DNA of 23,158 nt from a virus, in the IMG/VR virus record IMGVR_UViG_3300025141_000796, positions 1-23,158 of that record. One strand, written 5' to 3'. Shown here one piece after another: positions 16,563 to 21,118 of the stretch. The position numbers and the translations under genes are program-made. The notes below the pieces were generated by a model. It was not told the DNA's origin. It was given only the letters and a program-made list of their open reading frames with translations, and did no database searches. The stretch's first letter is position 1. Each line of letters begins with the position of its first letter.

Positions 16563-17273
16563 CTAATTCCCTCTCTTGTATTTCTTTTCCATTCGCACCG
16601 GCTCTTCCGAAGTCAGCACGTCAAGTAAGCGCTTCCGTAAAGTTGCACCCATTCCCTTGACTTGTTTCAGTGATTCTTGGAATAGCATTTCTTCGATAGA
16701 CCCACACTTCTCTAGTGTACGGTCTACAAGGTCAGGGCCAAAGCCCGGTATCGTGAGTAACATATCTGCTCTCATATCATTGGTACTTACGCGTGTAATG
16801 GCTTTGGCACCGTGACGACTTGCAGGCTTGTGCATCTTGCTGTGTAACTTGGTGATGAACATGGCTGCTTCTGAGTGGTCCTTGGCCCTGTATATGTGGC
16901 AGTCAAAGTCTGCCGTGATGCGTGCGAACGTACCAATGAGTTCGTTCATCACGCGTGAATAGGATAGGTTGCGCCCTTGCTTCTTGTGGATGGCGACGTG
17001 CTTAGCGATGTCGCCGTGTACGACAAGGAATACCCTGTCGCAGTTGGCGTCTAGGTTGTCCAACTGGCGCATAAGGTGACCGCTGTGACTGGATTGGAAT
17101 AGGTCAGATAGGCTCTTGCACTCGACGTGTCCGTAGCCACCGACCTTGTAGTCGCCCATACCCTGCATGTGTACGCGCTTAGTAGGGAATCCTTGTTTCT
17201 CAGCCAAACGGATGACAGAGTCGCAAAGGGGGCCGCGTTCATTCGTGTCAATGATAAGTGGTGGCGTCGGCAT
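16563..17273 (-). CDS. ERCC4 (XPF/Mus81/Hef)-type nuclease with HhH motifs
   Basis: The product is 236 residues. The N-terminal nuclease domain shows I-D-T-N-E-R (8-13, catalytic Asp9 and Glu12), G-D-Y (40-42) and V-E-C-K-S-L-S-D (50-57), the counterpart of the family signature ERKxxxD with Arg replaced by Cys. The C-terminal part has two helix-hairpin-helix motifs, I-P-G-F-G-P (175-180) and V-K-G-M-G-A-T-L (205-212), used by this family to bind structured DNA and dimerise. Family members cut 3' flaps and branched forks in archaea and eukaryotes, so it probably resolves replication or recombination intermediates. There is no helicase part, as in compact archaeal XPF forms. The start overlaps the preceding stop by one base (TAATG) and the end abuts the next ATG. 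Confidence 0.85.
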   Translation of the reverse strand: MPTPPLIIDTNERGPLCDSVIRLAEKQGFPTKRVHMQGMGDYKVGGYGHVECKSLSDLFQSSHSGHLMRQLDNLDANCDRVFLVVHGDIAKHVAIHKKQGRNLSYSRVMNELIGTFARITADFDCHIYRAKDHSEAAMFITKLHSKMHKPASRHGAKAITRVSTNDMRADMLLTIPGFGPDLVDRTLEKCGSIEEMLFQESLKQVKGMGATLRKRLLDVLTSEEPVRMEKKYKRGN

Positions 17274-17506
17274 TATCTTTTCACCTCATGTGTTTTGCAA
17301 TGTTTGGTACGCTTACCGTTAATGAGTGCCCAGTGCTTACAGCGTGTATTTAACCGAGTCATTGCTTGGCATCTGTGTTCGTCAGGTGGGCCGTTTTTCT
17401 TGCAACGGAAGCACATTCTTATCTCATTGTTCTTACGCCTACTTGCGCTACTACCTAGTGCTTCACCACACATGAAGCACACTTGGTTGAGTGTATGAAT
17501 AGTCAT
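17273..17506 (-). CDS. Double zinc-binding protein (CxxC pairs plus RCK...CxxH motif)
   Basis: The start is chosen at ATG 17506, which forms an ATGA overlap with the primase stop and has GGAGGT seven bases upstream; a longer frame from 17554 lies inside the primase gene. The product is 77 residues. C-F-M-C (11-14) and C-F-R-C (32-35) form one zinc site. The second half, H-R-C-Q-A-M-T-R-L-N-T-R-C-K-H-W then H-C-K-T-H, matches the short 'C...T..G.RC....C..H' zinc module seen in many phage proteins (DUF5763-like). Two separate zinc modules in 77 residues suggest nucleic acid or protein binding. It sits between primase and ERCC4 nuclease; exact role unknown. Confidence 0.65.
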   Translation of the reverse strand: MTIHTLNQVCFMCGEALGSSASRRKNNEIRMCFRCKKNGPPDEHRCQAMTRLNTRCKHWALINGKRTKHCKTHEVKR

Positions 17507-18618
17507 GATTCTACCTCCGTTTTGATTACACCAGTCTTGTCCCAGTATCGACACTTACCCAAGCACATTCCTTTCTTCCATAACATGGAACAGGTCTGTG
17601 GATAGTCTGTATTCATGAGTGTCGATACTTGGTAACGGGTGATGCCCTCGTCGAAGTCTGCCCACTCAAGGTCCTTGATAAAGTTTACAATGGTCTCGGT
17701 GTGATTGTCGATGTCTGACTGCTTCGCCCGCTCTAATGGTACGAAGTTACGCATACGCTTTGCTAGATACTTGACCAATTGCACACGCGCATCATGGCTG
17801 GGGTTGCTGCCCTGTTGGCAGGCGGCTGCGTTGAGGCAGGGTAGGATAATGACGCCTTCCATGGAAACGGTAGGCAAATCGATAGGAGTAGAATTAGGAT
17901 TGAAAATTTGTGCCCTCTCTTCGGGCTTTTTGACTGTAAGCGCGACACCTTCAGAGCCATAGGAAATCATGCCACTGCGAGGCTGTGTAGCCTTGTCCCA
18001 GATATGTTCAAGACCACGCTCTAGGTCAGTAGATGTCAGGGGAATAGACCAGAATCCACGCTTGGCATTGTATGAGTTTGGGATGCGAATCATGCCGCTG
18101 GTGTCAAATGGTACTGCGGGGTCTGAGCAGAACAAATCTAAGTCACGCACCCAGTCGTTCACCACTTGCATTCCTGCCTCTTTGATAGCGGATAGGTGAG
18201 CGCCGCTACCGGGGATATACGCTTTGTCTAGTTCCACCCATACGTGAAATCCACCACCACTGTACCAAACAGCGTGTGCAGTATTATTCGACAGCAGATA
18301 GTGGTGCAGTTTACGCGCTTGCTCTAGTGCTACCTCCACCTCTACATCCGGCCTGTTCTGAGCACGGAAGTTCTTCGGGTCGAAGTCTAGCACGAAGTGG
18401 CGCACGATGGGTGTCATCAAATCAACTCGACGGTTGTGCGGCTGTTGAGTCGCACGATACCCGTACACGGTCGTGAATGCATTTGACACTCCATTCTTAC
18501 CTTGCCAGTATTTCTCAAAGTCCTCGGTGTCAGACACCAACTTGCGAAAGCCCTTCCCTTTCTCAGTAGAGAGTTCCATGACTTCTCTTGGGAAATCGAA
18601 TACCATCTTCATACTCAT
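17503..18618 (-). CDS. Archaeo-eukaryotic primase (PriS-like) fused to PriL-like cysteine domain
   Basis: Makes primers for DNA synthesis. Start chosen at ATG 18618 because it forms an ATGA overlap with the upstream zinc-finger gene; ATG 18612 has better spacing to the AGAGG, and 18636 has no Shine-Dalgarno. Numbering is from 18618 (371 residues). The catalytic AEP motifs are L-D-F-D (D78, D80), W-Y-S-G-G-G-F-H (S120, H125) and D172 with I-R-I-P-N-S (177-182). The C-terminal part resembles the iron-sulfur domain of the large primase subunit: L-P-C (C261), H-D-A-R-V-Q-L-V-K-Y-L, then T-C (C343), G-M-C (C352) and K-C (C356). A PriS-PriL-type fusion is known in some archaeal plasmid replicases and viruses. 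It is embedded in the replication operon upstream of the ERCC4 nuclease. Confidence 0.82.
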   Translation of the reverse strand: MSMKMVFDFPREVMELSTEKGKGFRKLVSDTEDFEKYWQGKNGVSNAFTTVYGYRATQQPHNRRVDLMTPIVRHFVLDFDPKNFRAQNRPDVEVEVALEQARKLHHYLLSNNTAHAVWYSGGGFHVWVELDKAYIPGSGAHLSAIKEAGMQVVNDWVRDLDLFCSDPAVPFDTSGMIRIPNSYNAKRGFWSIPLTSTDLERGLEHIWDKATQPRSGMISYGSEGVALTVKKPEERAQIFNPNSTPIDLPTVSMEGVIILPCLNAAACQQGSNPSHDARVQLVKYLAKRMRNFVPLERAKQSDIDNHTETIVNFIKDLEWADFDEGITRYQVSTLMNTDYPQTCSMLWKKGMCLGKCRYWDKTGVIKTEVES

Positions 18619-18746
18619 CCACCTCTGTTTACCCATGCTCGATAGTCGGCTTGAGACTTTGCTGAATCAGCACAAACCTTGCACCAACCTTCTTCATCGA
18701 ATGTATCCTCAGAGGTTTCCTCACCGCAACATTCGCATTCACTCAT
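18615..18746 (-). CDS. Zinc-finger microprotein (43 aa), paralogue-like to its neighbour
   Basis: Runs from ATG 18746, which overlaps the preceding stop as ATGA, to TGA 18615, which overlaps the chosen primase ATG in the same way. GGAGG lies at 18755-18759 in the strand sense, seven bases from the ATG. The 43 residues start M-S-E-C-E-C-C-G-E-E and contain a second pair C-K-V-C, giving a compact acidic zinc knuckle. Its start region is nearly identical at DNA level to that of the next gene upstream (18743-18982), suggesting duplication. Function unknown. Confidence 0.6.
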   Translation of the reverse strand: MSECECCGEETSEDTFDEEGWCKVCADSAKSQADYRAWVNRGG

Positions 18747-18759
18747 TCACTCGCCTCCT
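18735..18759 (-). repeat. Direct repeat at gene start, copy A
   Basis: Twenty-five bases spanning Shine-Dalgarno, start codon and first codons of the 43-residue gene match 18971-18995 with two mismatches; the central 17 bases (18743-18759) are identical. Likely trace of a tandem gene duplication or of a copied translation-start cassette. Confidence 0.7.
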
Positions 18760-18982
18760 TCCTTTGGCGCACGTCTTCCTCTTCTTCAACAGAAAGAACC
18801 GTGAATGGTTCGCATACTTCAGTCATACCTCCAAGGAGGCATTTACCGCACATTACGGTACCTCCGTTTACGTCGTAAGGTTTCCTGTCGGGATAATCTT
18901 CGTTTACCTCTATTACTCGATAGAGTCTTAAGTCAACATACTCGTAGATTTCTTCTTCCCCACATATTTTGCATTTATTCAT
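18743..18982 (-). CDS. Zinc-finger small protein (79 aa)
   Basis: Start ATG 18982 overlaps the upstream gene end by eight bases (ATGAATAA) and is preceded by GGAGGCGAGTGA. Two cysteine pairs, C-K-I-C (4-7) followed by G-E-E, and C-G-K-C (45-48) followed by L-L-G-G, would bind one zinc. The intervening segment is Tyr/Asp/Glu-rich and the C-terminus is very acidic then basic (E-E-E-E-D-V-R-Q-R-K). Shares the M-x-x-C-x-x-C-G-E-E start with the adjacent 43-residue protein. Function unknown; replication-operon context. Confidence 0.65.
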   Translation of the reverse strand: MNKCKICGEEEIYEYVDLRLYRVIEVNEDYPDRKPYDVNGGTVMCGKCLLGGMTEVCEPFTVLSVEEEEDVRQRKEASE

Positions 18983-18995
18983 TCACTCGCCTCCT
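18971..18995 (-). repeat. Direct repeat at gene start, copy B
   Basis: Counterpart of 18735-18759, spanning the Shine-Dalgarno, ATG and first codons of the 79-residue zinc-finger gene. The copies differ only at two third-codon or nearby positions within the first codons after the ATG. Confidence 0.7.
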
Positions 18996-19265
18996 ATGTG
19001 CTTTGACAATCTCATCTAATACTCTCAGCAATTCCTCTGTACTTTGGAGGAGGTTGCGGTTTAGTGTGACGTACATGGGGCCTTCTTGCCCCACTTCTGT
19101 CTCAGGGTCAAATTCATACAGGGTCTTCTGTATCGCTATTGAGTAATCCTTGTCTTGTCCTAGATGGGCAAAGGATACGATGATGGGGCGACCCATGATA
19201 TGCTTCATCAGCGAATCACATACGAACGCAATTGTACGAGATGTGATTTCTTTCCGTGGCGTCAT
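18975..19265 (-). CDS. Hypothetical protein (96 aa)
   Basis: ATG 19265 overlaps the preceding stop as ATGA, with GGAGGCG upstream. The 96 residues have a mixed alpha/beta look: an N-terminal strand-helix (I-A-F-V-C-D-S-L-M-K-H), a strand R-P-I-I-V-S-F-A-H-L, a strand P-M-Y-V-T-L-N and a C-terminal amphipathic helix ending K-A-H-R-R-R. No catalytic motif, zinc site or membrane segment is evident, and I do not recognise the family. It is translated in tandem with zinc-finger genes between the RecB-like nuclease and the primase, so an accessory role in replication is possible but unproven. Confidence 0.55.
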   Translation of the reverse strand: MTPRKEITSRTIAFVCDSLMKHIMGRPIIVSFAHLGQDKDYSIAIQKTLYEFDPETEVGQEGPMYVTLNRNLLQSTEELLRVLDEIVKAHRRRVNE

Positions 19266-19501
19266 TCATCTACGCCTCCCTCTTCATACCAATAATCAGA
19301 AAGGTGGCGCACATCCTCACCCGCTAATTGTGCGGCACAAATGATACAACAACCCCCTGTACTTCCTCGGCTTTCTGGGTCAGATTGGCAGGGGCGTATA
19401 TCGTGTTGATTCAACCATCGTTCGCCCTTTGTTGCATGAGGCCAGCCCATAATACAATTACGAACCGTATAGGCATACGAATCAGAATATACAATCTTCA
19501 T
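19262..19501 (-). CDS. Small Cys-rich hypothetical protein (79 aa)
   Basis: The start at ATG 19501 is chosen because it forms an ATGA overlap with the RecB-like nuclease stop and has GGGAGGC nine bases upstream; the longer frame to 19516 lacks a better signal. The 79 residues include an N-terminal strand (M-K-I-V-Y-S-D-S-Y-A-Y) and a cluster C-Q-S-D ... G-G-C-C-I-I-C (about 38-55) that could coordinate zinc. The C-terminus is aromatic and acidic (Y-W-Y-E-E). Pattern H-x-x-x-x-P-C...C-C-x-x-C is not one I can name. Function unknown. Confidence 0.55.
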   Translation of the reverse strand: MKIVYSDSYAYTVRNCIMGWPHATKGERWLNQHDIRPCQSDPESRGSTGGCCIICAAQLAGEDVRHLSDYWYEEGGVDE

Positions 19502-20496
19502 GCTTCTGCCTCCCATGCCTTACGGTATTCCTCGGGGTCATCGCTTCCTTCCCATGCAGGGCAGATGTCCTTGAATGAGCACCAAGCGCATTTACCTTGG
19601 CTCGGAGTAGGTTCAAAGTTGTCTGTCAAGTAAGCCGTGAGCAGAGCATCAACCATGCGTCGAATCTTCTTGGAATAGTCTGTGTTACGACGACCTGTGC
19701 ATGGCTCATACCAAATGCGATTGGTAGATTTCTGCTCGTATCCGTATTTGCTCATTGCTGGTATCTCTATTTGGTCGCCTGATGGATAGACCCATCCCCA
19801 GTGCGTTACGTCTTGGTATTCGTGGTCGCACAACTGAAGCAATTTCTTGTAGAACATCATTTCGGTGCGCATGGACTTGACTTTGAAATCTGAATCGACC
19901 CAATCAGCACCTTTGAGAGTTTTCACCCATTTACCTGTCTTCAACTCCATGAGGGCTACTGAACCTTCAGGTGTGCGGAAGCCTCGGTCAATCATACCTG
20001 CATAGTGCACAGGGATGGTGACAGTCTCACCATTGAACTCAATGTTTTCTTCAGTGAACGCGTGCAATTCCAATTCATTGATGATAGGTAGATACCGTGT
20101 AACTCCATCCCCAAGTAATCGGTCTAGGTCCATCCCTAATCGTGAATCAATAGATGCCTGTTCACCCAATACGTAAGGCTCATCGGGCTCAGGTAGGGCC
20201 TTCTGAAATAGTTCCATTGCCTCATCCCTTTTGTTGGCTTTCAGTAGGTCATACGCCTTCTGAACATAGGGGACGACATTGACATAGAATTCTTCGATTG
20301 CATCGTGAACATTTGTACCCTTTATCATCGGGTCAGTCTGTGGTTCAGGTAACTTGTGTTTGCGCTTGTATTCGTATGACTTTGGGCAGTAATCGAAATC
20401 ACTGGTCAGACTTGACTTGGTGATGCGCAGGTGCTTCTTGTGCCCCGGCTCCCACTGGTATGTGGATTTAGCGTATTGTTTGAAGTCTCTAGCCAT
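19498..20496 (-). CDS. RecB/Cas4-like PD-(D/E)XK nuclease with Fe-S cysteines
   Basis: Start taken at ATG 20496, one base overlapping the previous stop (TGATG) with AGGGGG upstream; a TTG at 20499 is less likely. The 332-residue product has the family layout: C37 in D-Y-C-P-K-S-Y, G-T-N-V-H-D (H64), catalytic G-M-I-D (D170) and M-E-L-K-T-G (E184, K186), M-F-Y-K-K-L-L (Y216), and a C-terminal C-A-W-C-S-F-K-D-I-C cluster (303, 306, 312) that with C37 would hold a 4Fe-4S centre, as in Cas4, AddB and Dna2. These enzymes are ssDNA exonucleases or end processors. No Cas1, Cas2 or CRISPR array is nearby, so a recombination or replication role is favoured over spacer acquisition. Confidence 0.85.
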   Translation of the reverse strand: MARDFKQYAKSTYQWEPGHKKHLRITKSSLTSDFDYCPKSYEYKRKHKLPEPQTDPMIKGTNVHDAIEEFYVNVVPYVQKAYDLLKANKRDEAMELFQKALPEPDEPYVLGEQASIDSRLGMDLDRLLGDGVTRYLPIINELELHAFTEENIEFNGETVTIPVHYAGMIDRGFRTPEGSVALMELKTGKWVKTLKGADWVDSDFKVKSMRTEMMFYKKLLQLCDHEYQDVTHWGWVYPSGDQIEIPAMSKYGYEQKSTNRIWYEPCTGRRNTDYSKKIRRMVDALLTAYLTDNFEPTPSQGKCAWCSFKDICPAWEGSDDPEEYRKAWEAEA

Positions 20497-20732
20497 CAAA
20501 TGTTCCCCCTGTATTTTCGCTTACCGCTCTTCATACCCACACGCTCAGTCGTGTGAACTGGTATCATGTCCGGGTCAAAGTCGGTGAGTTTAGTTTGGGT
20601 CTCCGGTACAAAGATGTTAGGGTCCCATTCATCCAATGTCGTCTGTCGTGTTGTGATACCACCGCATTGGCAGTACTGCTTAGGCTCAGATATTTCTGGC
20701 TTCTTTCTGAATCTGTCGAACCACTTTTTCAT
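20496..20732 (-). CDS. Small protein with two PCNA-binding (PIP-box)-like motifs
   Basis: Start chosen at ATG 20732, which overlaps the preceding stop as ATGA and has GGAGGCG eight bases upstream. The 78 residues begin with a basic helix (M-K-K-W-F-D-R-F-R-K-K), then C-Q-C-G-G (21-25). Two spaced motifs follow: Q30-T-T-L-D-E-W-D37 and Q46-T-K-L-T-D-F-D53. Both fit the first seven positions of the PIP box QxxLxx(F/W), the peptide that docks on the sliding clamp PCNA, with Asp replacing the last aromatic; each is followed by Pro. The C-terminus is basic (K-S-G-K-R-K-Y-R). It lies between the polymerase end of the operon and a nuclease, so a clamp tether or clamp inhibitor is a good hypothesis. 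Not a family I can name. Confidence 0.6.
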   Translation of the reverse strand: MKKWFDRFRKKPEISEPKQYCQCGGITTRQTTLDEWDPNIFVPETQTKLTDFDPDMIPVHTTERVGMKSGKRKYRGNI

Positions 20733-20929
20733 TCCACACGCCTCCATTCCCAAGAATCACCTGCGTCGAAAACACCAAAGACAATTTTACAATCTTTACA
20801 ATGGTGGTAACTTCTGTCGTATTCTGGACGTTCTTTTCTTCGTTCCAATACTCCCCATTTTACGTTCTTTGAATCGCAACCGATACACAAAGGGAACCCG
20901 TCTTCGTTTGTTTTCAGTGTGGTACTCAT
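20729..20929 (-). CDS. Zinc-ribbon small protein (66 aa)
   Basis: ATG 20929 overlaps the previous stop as ATGA, preceded by GGAGGGGAACGA. C-I-G-C (15-18) and C-K-D-C (44-47), separated by a basic stretch (E-R-R-K-E-R), make a classic zinc ribbon resembling those of transcription factors and ribosomal proteins. A C-terminal W-E-W strand follows. Acts in the cytoplasm; nucleic acid or protein binding is expected, exact function unknown. Coupled to the double-PIP small gene downstream. Confidence 0.65.
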   Translation of the reverse strand: MSTTLKTNEDGFPLCIGCDSKNVKWGVLERRKERPEYDRSYHHCKDCKIVFGVFDAGDSWEWRRVE

Positions 20930-21114
20930 TCGTTCCCCTCCAGTTCAATCAGTTTCTGTAAATAGACTGCTAGGTCCATCGCTTCCTCTTGCGCATGGAT
21001 AAGCCACTCCAATCGTGTGAGTGGGGCTGTCTCCATTGTGACGCCATACTTCTCTTTACCAACGGCTGAGCGTTGCTGTATTTTCTTGCATACTTCATCT
21101 TCTATTCTACTCAT
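20926..21114 (-). CDS. MazG-like short helical protein (possible nucleotide pyrophosphohydrolase-related)
   Basis: Start chosen at ATG 21114, five bases after the polymerase stop; a GTG at 21147 inside the polymerase gene is the alternative. The 62 residues contain G-K-E-K-Y-G-V-T-M, then W-L-I-H-A-Q-E-E-A-M-D-L-A-V-Y-L. This matches a widespread short phage family with an E-E-x-x-D helix like that of all-alpha NTP pyrophosphatases (MazG type). If active it would hydrolyse nucleotides to adjust the pool for replication, but it holds only about half of a MazG fold and may need to dimerise. Next to the polymerase, which suits a nucleotide-pool role. The enzymatic claim is tentative. Confidence 0.55.
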   Translation of the reverse strand: MSRIEDEVCKKIQQRSAVGKEKYGVTMETAPLTRLEWLIHAQEEAMDLAVYLQKLIELEGNE

Positions 21115-21118
21115 ATTA

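Noticed and set aside
18618-18636. Primase start at ATG 18636
   Set aside because: No Shine-Dalgarno, and it would extend into the upstream 43-residue gene; ATG 18618 forms the ATGA overlap used throughout the operon.
18473-18931. 152-residue + strand frame over the primase start and zinc-finger genes
   Set aside because: Opposes three coupled - strand genes with clear cysteine motifs and ATGA junctions; no recognisable domain.
19498-20496. Cas4 as part of a CRISPR-Cas system
   Set aside because: Motifs fit RecB/Cas4 nucleases in general, but there is no Cas1, Cas2, effector or spacer-repeat array in the window.
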